In this document: positions 7,275-15,984 of the stretch, in pieces
How the letters are laid out: the number at the start of each line of letters is the position of its first letter
How positions within the stretch are numbered: position 1 is the stretch's first letter
NCBI GenBank assembly: GCA_965224095.1
Contig: OZ245039.1
Span: 2,790,001-2,854,000, forward strand
Source of the DNA: JBPEWY01 sp965224095
GTDB lineage: Bacteria; Bacteroidota; Bacteroidia; Flavobacteriales; Flavobacteriaceae
Length of the DNA: 64,000 bases
Reading direction: 5' to 3'
Notes under the pieces: model-generated
The model's input: the letters and a program-made list of their open reading frames with translations, nothing else
Told to the model about the DNA's origin: nothing
Database searches by the model: none
Made by a program: the position numbers and the translations under genes

Positions 7275-8522
7275 TTGAAACACTGTATCGTTATAGGAGG
7301 TGGGATTATCGGGTTGTGTACTGCTTATTATCTTCATAAAGAGGGTTTTAAGGTAACCGTATTGGATAAATCCGGAATGAATGCCGGTGCATCCTATGTA
7401 AATGCAGGTTATATAACACCGAGTCATATAATTCCATTGGCCGCTCCGGGGGTTATGGCAAAAGGAATCAAATGGATGTTCAATTCGTCCAGTCCGTTTT
7501 ATATGAAACCCAAGGTTAATAAAGATTTCTTAAAGTGGATTTGGTATTTTAACAGAGCCGCTACCGCCGGGAATGTTCAAAAGGCAATTCCTGTAATTAA
7601 AGAAATAAATCTGTTGAGCAGAGAACTTTTTCAGGAGATCTATGATTCTCATGATCTGGGAGATTTTCATTGGGAACGGAAAGGGTTGCTAATGCTTTAT
7701 AAAACAGACAGGGCCGGTACCGAGGAAGAACGTGTTGCAGCCAGAGCAATAAAGGAAGGTCTTGAAGTGAAAGCGCTCAGCAAAAAAGAACTCCTGGAAT
7801 TAGAACCGGCAATCAATGATGAGGTAAAGGGAGCTTTTCATTATATATGCGATGCACATACTACCCCCACTCAATTTATGGAACGCCTGGTAGCGTACCT
7901 GAAAAAAAACGACGTTGTTATCCGCTCGCATGAGGAGGTACGGAACCTGAGTTGGAAATCCGGTAAAATTGATAAAATATACACTACTAAAAATGTATAT
8001 ACTCCGGAAGAAGTAATTATTGCATCCGGTTCCTGGAGTATGGAAATGGCAAAAAAAATAGGGTTGAAACTTCCGCTGGAAGCAGGAAAAGGATATCGCA
8101 TTAATGTTAATCGGCCAACAATGATTAATTATCCGGCAATTCTAATGGAAGCCAAAGTAGCAGTAACCCCCATGAAGGGATTTACGAGATTCGCAGGGAC
8201 CATGGAATTATCAGGAATCAATCACCGTATACGAAAGGAAAGAGTACTCGCCATAGCCAAAGCTTCCGAGAGCTATTACAGAGAACTGCATATAGCGGAA
8301 GAAGAAATAGCAAAGGCAACTTGCGGATTGAGACCTGTTTCTCCCGACGGATTACCTTATATTGGACGTGCACATAAGTATTCGAATGTAACGTTTGCAA
8401 CCGGTCATGCTATGATGGGTTGGAGCCTGGGCCCCGTAACAGGCAAGCTGGTATCTGAAATAGTGGCCGATAAAAAATTAAGTATGAATATTGATCCTTT
8501 TCACCCGAACAGAAAATTCTGA
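7275..8522 (+). CDS. DadA-like FAD-dependent D-hydroxyproline dehydrogenase
   Basis: A 415-residue FAD-dependent oxidoreductase of the DAO/DadA family. The dinucleotide-binding strand begins almost at once (CIVIGGGIIGLC, residues 4-15), which supports the TTG start at 7275; no ATG upstream is in frame before a stop. Near the C-terminus GLRPVSPDGLPYIG and ATGHAMMGWSLGPVTG are the usual FAD-contacting segments of the family. In this operon it should oxidise cis-4-hydroxy-D-proline to 1-pyrroline-4-hydroxy-2-carboxylate, feeding the DapA-type deaminase. Electrons probably go to the respiratory chain rather than oxygen, as in other dehydrogenases of this type (inference). Confidence 0.87.
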   Translation: MKHCIVIGGGIIGLCTAYYLHKEGFKVTVLDKSGMNAGASYVNAGYITPSHIIPLAAPGVMAKGIKWMFNSSSPFYMKPKVNKDFLKWIWYFNRAATAGNVQKAIPVIKEINLLSRELFQEIYDSHDLGDFHWERKGLLMLYKTDRAGTEEERVAARAIKEGLEVKALSKKELLELEPAINDEVKGAFHYICDAHTTPTQFMERLVAYLKKNDVVIRSHEEVRNLSWKSGKIDKIYTTKNVYTPEEVIIASGSWSMEMAKKIGLKLPLEAGKGYRINVNRPTMINYPAILMEAKVAVTPMKGFTRFAGTMELSGINHRIRKERVLAIAKASESYYRELHIAEEEIAKATCGLRPVSPDGLPYIGRAHKYSNVTFATGHAMMGWSLGPVTGKLVSEIVADKKLSMNIDPFHPNRKF

Positions 8523-8525
8523 ACT

Positions 8526-9815
8526 ATGAGATATCATCCTATTCCATCCGACTTATTTACAGAAAACAGACAAAAGTTCATTTTCAGAATGGAAAAGAAT
8601 ACCATTGCTGTTTTGGCTTCCAATGATGTTAAGCATACTAATGCGGATGATGTTATGGGATTTGCACAGAATAACGACTTGTTTTATTTGTGTGGGATTG
8701 ATCAGGAAGAAACAATTTTGGTTTTGTACCCGGATGCTTACAGGGAAGAAAACCGGGAAATACTTTTTATCAGGGAAACCAGTGAGCATATTAAATTATG
8801 GGATGGTGAAAAGCTCAGCAAAGAACAAGCGAGGAAACTATCTGGAATCAAAAGGGTTGAATGGGTTGAGGATTTTGAAAAATTGCTGCAGTATATGGCT
8901 TTCGAGGCTGATGGTTTTTATCTGGGTCATAATGAACATATAAAAAGAGTTACCAAAGATCAGCAAACAAGACAAGACAGAATGATTAAATGGTGTAAAG
9001 AGAAATATCCTTTACATGATTACTTCCGGATTGCAAAGATTACAAGGCAACTTCGTCCTGTAAAATCAGAAATAGAAGTAAATCTTATTAAAAGGGCGGC
9101 TGAAATAAGTGCAGAATCCTTTAACCGTGTTCTCAAAACCTGTATGCCTGGAATAAAGGAATACGAATTAGAGGCAGAACTTATTTATAATCTTACCAAA
9201 CAGGGTGCAACTCGACATGCATTTAAACCTATTGTTGCCTCCGGAAAAAATGCCTGCTCATTACATTATAATACCAATGATTCTGTTTGTAAGGACGGGG
9301 AAATGGTGTTAATGGATTTTGGCGTATGTTATGCCAATTATAATAGCGATACTACCCGTTGTTTTCCCGTAAACGGAAAATTTTCTTCCAGACAAAAAGA
9401 AATTTATCTCGCTGTTAAGTATTGCTTAGAGGAAGGGAGTAAACTATTAAAGCCCGGGGTAGAGCACAGTATTTATGAAAAACAGGTGGCGGTTCTGGTG
9501 GAAGAACAGTTAATAAACTTAGGCTTGCTAAACCATCAGGATATAAAAAATCAGGATCCGGATAAACCCTTGTATAAAAAGTATTTTATGCATGGAACTG
9601 CACATTATATAGGGCTCGATGTACATGATGTAGGATTATACCGGACCATTGAAGCCGGAATGGTATTTACCTGCGAACCGGGTATTTATATTCCGGAAGA
9701 AGGAATTGGGTGCCGATTGGAAAACGATTATTTAATCACCGCAGAGGGAAACATCAACTTAACAGAAGCTCTCCCCATAGAGGTTGAAGAAATAGAAGCC
9801 CTTATGAATGGCTAA
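8526..9815 (+). CDS. Aminopeptidase P (Xaa-Pro aminopeptidase, M24)
   Basis: A 429-residue M24B metallopeptidase that removes the N-terminal residue ahead of proline or hydroxyproline. The two-metal site is intact: Asp264 and Asp275 (MDFGVCYANYNSD), His360 in HGTAHYIGLDVHDVG, Glu384 in TCEPGIY and Glu399 in CRLEND. The N-terminal 170 residues form the usual creatinase-like domain. No signal peptide, so it is cytoplasmic. It starts three bases after the dehydrogenase stop and closes the operon, supplying free Hyp/Pro from imported peptides. Its stop overlaps the convergent gene at 9812. Confidence 0.9.
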   Translation: MRYHPIPSDLFTENRQKFIFRMEKNTIAVLASNDVKHTNADDVMGFAQNNDLFYLCGIDQEETILVLYPDAYREENREILFIRETSEHIKLWDGEKLSKEQARKLSGIKRVEWVEDFEKLLQYMAFEADGFYLGHNEHIKRVTKDQQTRQDRMIKWCKEKYPLHDYFRIAKITRQLRPVKSEIEVNLIKRAAEISAESFNRVLKTCMPGIKEYELEAELIYNLTKQGATRHAFKPIVASGKNACSLHYNTNDSVCKDGEMVLMDFGVCYANYNSDTTRCFPVNGKFSSRQKEIYLAVKYCLEEGSKLLKPGVEHSIYEKQVAVLVEEQLINLGLLNHQDIKNQDPDKPLYKKYFMHGTAHYIGLDVHDVGLYRTIEAGMVFTCEPGIYIPEEGIGCRLENDYLITAEGNINLTEALPIEVEEIEALMNG

Positions 9816-10237
9816 CAGGACGTGTCTGCTACAATAAGCCATTGACCGTTTATTTTTTTGAATATAATCATAAATATACCATTGGCATCTCCGATCTCTC
9901 TTTTGAGATGGTATTGTCCCATAACAAAATAAGCATCTTTTTCAATACGCGTCATATCATCAATGGTAAAACTAAGAGTTCCGGAATACGATGAATTCGG
10001 GTATCCTTTTTTGTAATTCTCCAGCGTTTTTTCCCAACCATATGTTATTCCCCGGCTTCCGTAAAACTTTAAAGAATCGGATTTCCAGTATCCCTGCATG
10101 AATCCTTCAAGATCATGACGAGACCACGCCTGTTCCTGGGTTTTCATGACATGCAGAATCGCTTCTTTGTCTGTTTGTTCATCTGTTGAACAACTAATGC
10201 CCGTAAGAATAAGAAATAATAAAACAACTTTTTTCAT
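9812..10237 (-). CDS. NTF2/SnoaL-like (DUF4440-type) lipoprotein, 141 aa
   Basis: Signal peptide with a lipobox (TGISC, Cys16), then an alpha+beta cone-type domain: a helix with ILHVMKTQEQAWSRHDLEGFMQGYW, the strand LKFYG, and C-terminal strands ending FKKINGQWLIVADTSC. This is the DUF4440/SnoaL-like pattern. No catalytic residues can be named. It lies between the two hydroxyproline units, converging on the aminopeptidase P gene with a four-base overlap of stops, and 60 bases downstream of the dehydratase gene on the same strand. A role in hydroxyproline use is possible only by position. Confidence 0.75.
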   Translation of the reverse strand: MKKVVLLFLILTGISCSTDEQTDKEAILHVMKTQEQAWSRHDLEGFMQGYWKSDSLKFYGSRGITYGWEKTLENYKKGYPNSSYSGTLSFTIDDMTRIEKDAYFVMGQYHLKREIGDANGIFMIIFKKINGQWLIVADTSC

Positions 10238-10297
10238 AGAATACGTTTGGTTTAAAAGTTATATGTTCCTTGCCATCTCCACTACGGAGAAAGCCCC

Positions 10298-11362
10298 TTA
10301 TCTAAGTATAAATCCATTTTTCACAGGATCGTCCGGATCAATCAGAAAGGTATGCATTCCGGTTATGTGAGCAGTTCCTTCCACTTGCGGAATAACTGCG
10401 TTAAAAGGGCCATAGGGTTCTTCTGATACTACGGAACCTTTAAAAACAGATCCCGTTATACTTTCTATGGTCATCGTTTCACCAAAATCAATCTCTCCCC
10501 TTTTTTTGTGAATAGCCATTCGCCCGGACACACCCGATCCCGTTGGGCATCGATCTACTTCTCCTTCCGCAAAAATGCAAATATTTTTGCTGTCTACATT
10601 GGGTGAGTCCGAGCCATCTATAAAAATAGTACCATATAAAAAACTAAGATCTTTTTCAAAAGGGTGAATAATCTGTTTATCCGCTTTCATAACGGCGCGT
10701 TTAATTGCCATCCCCTGGTGAATAAGATCGCGATACGATTCTCTGGTAAGATTAAGACCGAGGCTATTTTTTCTTAAATCAACATAAGCGTAAAAAGCTC
10801 CTCCGTAAGCCAGGTCGTATATTACATTCCCTAATCCCGGAACGGTTATCTGACAATCCAGACGTACCACAAAACTCGGAACACAATGGAAACGAACACC
10901 GCGTATTTTTCCATGATGAACCCTTACAAACGAAGTAATTCTACCACAAGGAGCATCTATTTTAATACAATTATCCCCTTCCTTTACAGAGATCCATTGC
11001 ATGCGTACTGCTAAGGTTGAAATAGCAATGATAGCATGTCCGCACATGGTTGAATACCCTTCATTGTGTAAAAAAAGGATACCAAAATCGGCGTTTTTGT
11101 CATTCGGCGGAACCAGCAGGCATCCATACATATCTGCATGCCCCCGGGGTTCGAACATCAATGCGGTTCGCAAATAATCCAAATGCTCTTTACAGTATTT
11201 ACGATAGGCAAGCACGGAATCGCCTTTTATCTCCGGAAATCCCTGTATGATTACGCGAAGTGGTTCTCCGCCGGTATGCATGTCTATAGTTTTTATTTGC
11301 AACCAGTTTTCCGGTGCCTTGAATTGCGTTTTGTTGAGAATATTTGTATAGGTACTATTCAT
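10298..11362 (-). CDS. trans-3-hydroxy-L-proline dehydratase (proline racemase family, Cys/Thr)
   Basis: A 354-residue proline racemase-family protein in which the first catalytic cysteine is kept (Cys107 in TMCGHAI) but the second is threonine (Thr274 in CPTGSG). This Cys/Thr pair is the known signature of trans-3-hydroxy-L-proline dehydratases, including the human enzyme, and abolishes racemisation. The product would be 1-pyrroline-2-carboxylate, the substrate of the reductase encoded just upstream. The start at 11362 (MNSTYTN) is chosen; an earlier ATG at 11413 lies well within the upstream gene. The start overlaps the reductase stop by eight bases, so the pair is translationally coupled. 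Confidence 0.9.
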   Translation of the reverse strand: MNSTYTNILNKTQFKAPENWLQIKTIDMHTGGEPLRVIIQGFPEIKGDSVLAYRKYCKEHLDYLRTALMFEPRGHADMYGCLLVPPNDKNADFGILFLHNEGYSTMCGHAIIAISTLAVRMQWISVKEGDNCIKIDAPCGRITSFVRVHHGKIRGVRFHCVPSFVVRLDCQITVPGLGNVIYDLAYGGAFYAYVDLRKNSLGLNLTRESYRDLIHQGMAIKRAVMKADKQIIHPFEKDLSFLYGTIFIDGSDSPNVDSKNICIFAEGEVDRCPTGSGVSGRMAIHKKRGEIDFGETMTIESITGSVFKGSVVSEEPYGPFNAVIPQVEGTAHITGMHTFLIDPDDPVKNGFILR

Positions 11363-12311
11363 TTGAAAACAGATTATAGTAATAATTGGCTGCAGCCAGA
11401 TCTTCCAGAGCATGCCCTACCGATTTGAAAAGGGTAATTTCATTCGGGCTTGTTCTCCCCGTTTTCTTTTGGGAACACAACTCGAATAAATCGGCTTTCA
11501 GATCCTCAAATCTAATAACTCCTTCCTGTAGAGGAATTACCAAATCGCCGGTTTCTTTTGGTGCAGCCTCAAGGATATCTACATAAATAGAAGCTCTGGT
11601 AAGAGTGGTATTATCAGCTTCCCGCATATTCTTTTTATAGGCTCCAACCAGATCTACATGCTGTCCGGCCTGCAAATGCTCACCAAAAACCAGTGGGGTT
11701 TCAGATAATGTAGCGCAGGAAACTATATCGACGGTACCAATGACTTCAGCTATCGACGATACCGCGGAAATTTCAAATGGTTGTTCCTGCAACTGTGTGC
11801 ATATTTTTTGCGCATTGTTCGGGTTTCTACCCCATACAAATACCTGAGTAATGGGCCTTACCGAAGCATGTGCCATAATTAAATTGGCAGCAAGAGCACC
11901 CGTTCCTATCATAAGCAGGGAAGAGGCATTTTCTCTGGAGAGAAAAAGAGAAGCCAATGCCGAAGCTGCTGCCGTTCGTTTTGCCGTTAAACTTTTAGCT
12001 TCAAGAAGGGCTTTTAGTGTTCCGGTAAGACTGTTAAAGTATATATAGGTTCCCTGAATAGACGGAAGTCCGTATTGCTTATTGTTAGGATTTACGGTTA
12101 CTATTTTAACACCCGATGCATTTTCAGAATCCCAGGCAGGCATGAGTAACAGTGTTGAATCGGCACCTGCCTCTGGATTGGGAAAATCGTGATGATGCCT
12201 CATAGGTACGGTAATGGTGTTCCGTAAAAAGGCTTCCCTTAACTCCGCGACCAATGAAGGGAAATGCGTGTTGTTCTCAATAAAATTTGCAGTGATAAAT
12301 GGAATTTCCAC
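11355..12311 (-). CDS. Ornithine cyclodeaminase/mu-crystallin family; probable 1-pyrroline-2-carboxylate reductase
   Basis: A 318-residue OCD/mu-crystallin family protein. An N-terminal substrate lobe with MRHHHDFPNP is followed by a Rossmann domain with MIGTGALAANLI around residue 135, then VFVWGRN. Members paired with 3-hydroxyproline dehydratases reduce 1-pyrroline-2-carboxylate to L-proline with NAD(P)H; that pairing is exact here (overlapping genes). True ornithine cyclodeaminase activity is unlikely given the partner. First gene of the minus-strand unit, divergent from the peptidase at 12467 across a region with AraC-like direct repeats. Confidence 0.85.
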   Translation of the reverse strand: MEIPFITANFIENNTHFPSLVAELREAFLRNTITVPMRHHHDFPNPEAGADSTLLLMPAWDSENASGVKIVTVNPNNKQYGLPSIQGTYIYFNSLTGTLKALLEAKSLTAKRTAAASALASLFLSRENASSLLMIGTGALAANLIMAHASVRPITQVFVWGRNPNNAQKICTQLQEQPFEISAVSSIAEVIGTVDIVSCATLSETPLVFGEHLQAGQHVDLVGAYKKNMREADNTTLTRASIYVDILEAAPKETGDLVIPLQEGVIRFEDLKADLFELCSQKKTGRTSPNEITLFKSVGHALEDLAAANYYYNLFSNE

Positions 12312-12376
12312 AATTCGGATTTTTTGGAATATTAAAAATACTGTATTTTACCTGTTCTATGCCATTTTAACATGAA

Positions 12377-12414
12377 AAGGTAAAAATGATACCATACTAA
12401 GGTAATATCATACC
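12377..12414. promoter_or_regulatory. Direct-repeat operator candidate between the reductase and peptidase genes
   Basis: AAGGTAA occurs at 12377-12383 and 12399-12405 and ATACC at 12389-12393 and 12410-12414, giving two imperfect half-sites spaced 21-22 bases, the spacing expected for AraC-family dimers. ATGATA (12386-12391) and TATCAT (12406-12411) also form a dyad and resemble the site at 3323-3346. Recognition by the AraC protein encoded at 2409 is inferred. Confidence 0.4.
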
Positions 12415-12466
12415 GGTGCAACAGTAATCGATCTCGTATTTTCGTATTGAAGTAATAAGGAAAAGT

Positions 12467-13759
12467 ATGAAAAGATTTTTCATTGTAATTATAATAGGGG
12501 CTTTGTTAGTTAGCTCCTGTAAGAGCTCTGTGAGCAAGCTTGTTAAGCAAGAACCGACACTTAAAGGCAAACTCGAAATTCTTTTTCCGGGAGCTGAAAT
12601 AAACAGCCTTACCAATTTGGAAGGATATGAGGCATCATATCAGATTGTAATTAATCAACCACTCGACCATGAGCATCCCGAAAAAGGAACTTTTAAACAT
12701 TATCTGTATCTCTCTCATTTAGATTACAATAAGCCTATGGTACTGGAAACAGAGGGGTACAGCGCAAGGTATGTAAAGAACGAACTATCGGAAATCCTGA
12801 ATGCAAATCAACTCATAGTGGAGTACAGATTCTATGGCAAGTCGCGCCCTGATCCGATTCCATGGGAGTTTCTAACAAATGATCAGGCTATTGCCGATTA
12901 TCATAGCCTGGTAACCAGGCTTAAATTACTTTACACCGGGAAATGGATATCCACAGGTATAAGTAAAGGAGGAGAAACCACGCTGATTTATCGTTCGAAA
13001 TACCCGGAAGATATGGATATAGCGGTTCCCTATGTTGCTCCTTTAATAAATACGCAGGAAGACCCCCGGACTACGGCACACATAAATTCGGTGGGGAGCG
13101 AGGTGTGTAGGGAAAGAATTATTGACTTTCAGAGGGCGCTGCTGGAGAACAGGACTGAAGTTTTAAAGGAAATGCACGATTACGCAGAAGAAAAGTCAAT
13201 GACATTTACAAAGATCTCTCTGGAGGAAGCGTTAGAGTATGCTGCGCTGGAGTTTTCATTTTCATTCTGGCAGTGGGGAGGAAAATGTGATGAAATTCCT
13301 GGCAATGAAGCCACTTCCAAAGAGTTATTTATGTATATGAATCGCATTGTGGGTATAAATTTTTACAATGATGCCACGTATTATGATTTATTGCCTTCCT
13401 ATTATCAGCATATGATTGAATTGGGGTATTACGGCTTTGATATGGCCCCTATTTCCGATTTATTACAAGTTGTGAAAAGCCCTTCAAATAAACGCTTTGC
13501 TCCTGAGGGAGTTGATCTTACCTATAATCCTGACTATATTAAAACGGTTAGAGACTATGTGGAACAAAGAGGAAACAGAATTCTCTATATCTATGGGGCG
13601 CTTGACCCCTGGGGTGCCTGTGGCCCTACCCCTGAAAAAGGTATTGATGCATTAAAAATGGTACTCCCCGGAGGGCACCACGGAACCCGAATCCGGCACT
13701 TCCCAAAAACCGATCGGGAAACCATCAGAAAAAAACTATCGGAATGGCTTGCTGATTAG
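12467..13759 (+). CDS. Secreted prolyl (S28/S37-like) peptidase lipoprotein
   Basis: A 430-residue alpha/beta-hydrolase peptidase resembling the S37 (PS-10) tripeptidyl aminopeptidases and S28 prolyl peptidases. Signal peptide with lipobox (VSSC, Cys18) places it on the cell envelope. Catalytic residues: nucleophile Ser166 in GISKGGE, Asp380 in YGALDPWG, and a histidine at 404/405 in PGGHHGT. It would liberate short peptides or act after proline, upstream of the cytoplasmic aminopeptidase P. It is divergent from the 3-hydroxyproline unit and shares its control region. Exact specificity is not visible. Confidence 0.8.
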   Translation: MKRFFIVIIIGALLVSSCKSSVSKLVKQEPTLKGKLEILFPGAEINSLTNLEGYEASYQIVINQPLDHEHPEKGTFKHYLYLSHLDYNKPMVLETEGYSARYVKNELSEILNANQLIVEYRFYGKSRPDPIPWEFLTNDQAIADYHSLVTRLKLLYTGKWISTGISKGGETTLIYRSKYPEDMDIAVPYVAPLINTQEDPRTTAHINSVGSEVCRERIIDFQRALLENRTEVLKEMHDYAEEKSMTFTKISLEEALEYAALEFSFSFWQWGGKCDEIPGNEATSKELFMYMNRIVGINFYNDATYYDLLPSYYQHMIELGYYGFDMAPISDLLQVVKSPSNKRFAPEGVDLTYNPDYIKTVRDYVEQRGNRILYIYGALDPWGACGPTPEKGIDALKMVLPGGHHGTRIRHFPKTDRETIRKKLSEWLAD

Positions 13760-13925
13760 TTGTTTTAAAACATTGATTTTCAATTGTTTATTTAATATTG
13801 TATATTAGTGTTTCTATTATGATGAGTTTCTTTCCCCAAAAAATGTAAGATGAGGTAGTAATGCTCCAAATTTGTAAAGTAGTATTTGTTTTTAACCAAT
13901 TATACTAACTTAATTCATTTGGATT

Positions 13926-14744
13926 ATGAAACCAACCAACCAATCACGAATGGGAGTATTTCTGTTAATATTCCTTATTGTTTCCCTATGTTTTTCTCAG
14001 GAAAACCAGCGACCTATGTACATTACCGTAACCACACTTCACTGGGATATGGATTATGAGAATTTTGATATGGATACCTGGAAAGCCGGAGAAAAGGAAT
14101 TTAAAGAAAAAGTAACCGACAAAAACGAACACATTGTTGGAGCTTCTTATTTTACACATAGGTTTACCCCGGATAACAGGGAAATTGTATATGTACAGGC
14201 GTATCCCTCCTGGGAGGCTATTGATAAAGCCTCTGGCAGGAATGACGAACTTATTAAGGAGGCCTGGCCCGATGAAGACGCCAGAAAAGAATTGATGGAA
14301 AAGCGCATGGCTTATTATACACCTTATCATTCGGATGAAATTTATGCCACCATGCCTAATGCAAAACCGTATGCGCCGGATGAGGGAAAAGCTAAAGTGC
14401 TACTAGTGCGGAAAAGCCATTTTGCCTTTCCGGATGATGGATCGCAGGAAGAATTCAATGCAATTTTTAAAGAGTACGCGGAAAATGTGTTTCATAAAAA
14501 TGAACATATAAAAGCCTATTATCCAAATGTTCATGCGTGGGGGTCGGATCGTACCGAATTTGTAGAGGCATTTTATGTGGATTCACTGGATGGATTGGAG
14601 AAAATGGGGAAACGAAATAACGAACTCTTCGAAGAACATTGGGCCGATGAAGAAGGAAGAAAGAAAATGGGTAAAATGGCCAGAAAATATTTTACCGGAG
14701 TGCACGGCGATTATATTTACAATATAGTTGATCTTAATGATTGA
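13926..14744 (+). CDS. Secreted protein with two tandem ferredoxin-like repeats, 272 aa
   Basis: A signal peptide (hydrophobic residues 10-23, cleavage near CFSQ) is followed by two copies of a domain of about 110 residues. KNEHI recurs at 66-70 and 191-195, RNDEL at 105-109 aligns with RNNEL at 230-234, and WPDEDARKEL with WADEEGRKKM, all offset by 125. The pattern of strand, helix, strand and repeated acidic helices suggests a dimeric alpha/beta-barrel (NIPSNAP/ABM-like) fold with both halves in one chain. No catalytic motif. It follows the peptidase by 166 bases on the same strand and ends at a strong terminator. Function unknown. Confidence 0.65.
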   Translation: MKPTNQSRMGVFLLIFLIVSLCFSQENQRPMYITVTTLHWDMDYENFDMDTWKAGEKEFKEKVTDKNEHIVGASYFTHRFTPDNREIVYVQAYPSWEAIDKASGRNDELIKEAWPDEDARKELMEKRMAYYTPYHSDEIYATMPNAKPYAPDEGKAKVLLVRKSHFAFPDDGSQEEFNAIFKEYAENVFHKNEHIKAYYPNVHAWGSDRTEFVEAFYVDSLDGLEKMGKRNNELFEEHWADEEGRKKMGKMARKYFTGVHGDYIYNIVDLND

Positions 14745-14760
14745 TTTACCCAGATACTAA

Positions 14761-14790
14761 AAAAGGCGCTTCGAAAGAAGCGCCTTTTTT
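14761..14790. terminator. Bidirectional intrinsic terminator
   Basis: Perfect stem GGCGCTTC (14765-14772) / GAAGCGCC (14777-14784) with a GAAA tetraloop, flanked by an A tract on the left and TTTTTT on the right. It serves both convergent genes; the stop codon of the DUF4407 gene lies within its right edge. Confidence 0.92.
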
Positions 14791-15889
14791 ACAAATTCTT
14801 TTTCTGATGCTCATAAAATGCGTCGGCCTGTAATTGCATTAATTCCCGCGCTTTTTGTTTTTTATACGTATATAATTCTTCTTCCTCTGCAATATCTTTG
14901 TACACCTTATCATTAATGGCAACATCGGTAGCCAGCACCTGTTTACGCTGATCTTCTTTTTGCGCTACCCATGTTTTGGCAACACTTTCTACATCGTCAA
15001 GCTTAACATCATACTCACCTTTCGGGGCCAGTAGTTTGGAAATAATGGGTGCCGTTTCAATGGCCAGGAACAGGAGGAAAATAAAAAAAGAGGGCAGCCA
15101 GGGTAACTTGCCCAAAGCATTGATACGTGCCATAAGCCCGTCAAAACCATCAATAGTAGGTTGCGTTTCGGCAACTTTGGCGGTATAGGTCTGATTTAAA
15201 GTTGTTATTTCGGTTTCCTTGGCTTTTATTTTTTGATTGTTTTGTTCCCGTAATGCCTGGAGTTCCTTAAGCGAAGCATCGTGTTTTTCTCGCTTCTCCT
15301 TATACACCGGTCCTTTTCCTATTTTCATAGTTCCGGCCGTGCCCTCTGCTTCCGTAATATAAGTTTTATACAGTTCGTTAACTTCTATTTCTTTGTCGGT
15401 TACTTCTTTTTTAAGAGCATTTATTTCGTCGTTTAATGCAGTAACCGCAGGGGTGTACTGTTGTGCAATTTGCTCTTTGTTAGCCAGGGTCATTTGATTT
15501 TTTTCTTCCAACAATACCCGATCTATTTCCTTTTGAAAAATTTTAAGCTCCAAAGGTTTGGAAATTACCACAGCAATAATAACTGCCAGAAGAATACGGG
15601 GAACTGCCTGAAAAAACTCATTTTTAAAACTATCCCGTTTTCTAATGGTGGATACTATAAAACGATCCAGATTGAAAATGAGTAAGCCCCAGATTATTCC
15701 AAAGAATACCGAAGTATATATATTATCAAAAACAGTATACAGGGCGTAAGCCGAAGCAAGAAAAGCCATAACTGCCGTAAAAAATACGGTGCCTCCTATA
15801 CCTGCCTGTTTAATTTGTTCAGCCTTAGAGCATTGTGAAAGGATGTCCTGATCGGCCCCGGAGCACATCCAGAAGAATTGTTTAAGCAT
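14789..15889 (-). CDS. DUF4407 membrane protein with coiled coil
   Basis: A 366-residue DUF4407 protein. Three hydrophobic segments lie near residues 30-50, 56-75 and 92-108, followed by a long charged coiled-coil region (about 115-245, rich in Glu, Lys and Gln), a fourth hydrophobic segment (about 262-285, WLPSFFIFLLFLAIETAP) and a charged C-terminal helix. The opening MLKQFFWMCSGAD and the IFNLDRFIVST segment are typical of the family in Bacteroidota. The function is unknown. Single gene between two terminators. Confidence 0.85.
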   Translation of the reverse strand: MLKQFFWMCSGADQDILSQCSKAEQIKQAGIGGTVFFTAVMAFLASAYALYTVFDNIYTSVFFGIIWGLLIFNLDRFIVSTIRKRDSFKNEFFQAVPRILLAVIIAVVISKPLELKIFQKEIDRVLLEEKNQMTLANKEQIAQQYTPAVTALNDEINALKKEVTDKEIEVNELYKTYITEAEGTAGTMKIGKGPVYKEKREKHDASLKELQALREQNNQKIKAKETEITTLNQTYTAKVAETQPTIDGFDGLMARINALGKLPWLPSFFIFLLFLAIETAPIISKLLAPKGEYDVKLDDVESVAKTWVAQKEDQRKQVLATDVAINDKVYKDIAEEEELYTYKKQKARELMQLQADAFYEHQKKNL

Positions 15890-15958
15890 AGCGTTCAGAT
15901 CTTAATTGATTGATGAATGTACCTTATACAACGCTAATTCTTTGAAAATGTTACAAAC

Positions 15959-15984
15959 AAGCCCCGATTTTCGGGGCTTTTTTT
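15959..15984 (-). terminator. Terminator downstream of the M56/BlaI operon
   Basis: Stem AAGCCCCGA (15959-15967) / TCGGGGCTT (15971-15979). On the minus strand the hairpin is followed by a T-rich but interrupted tail (GTTTGTAA); on the plus strand by a run of seven T. Confidence 0.75.
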
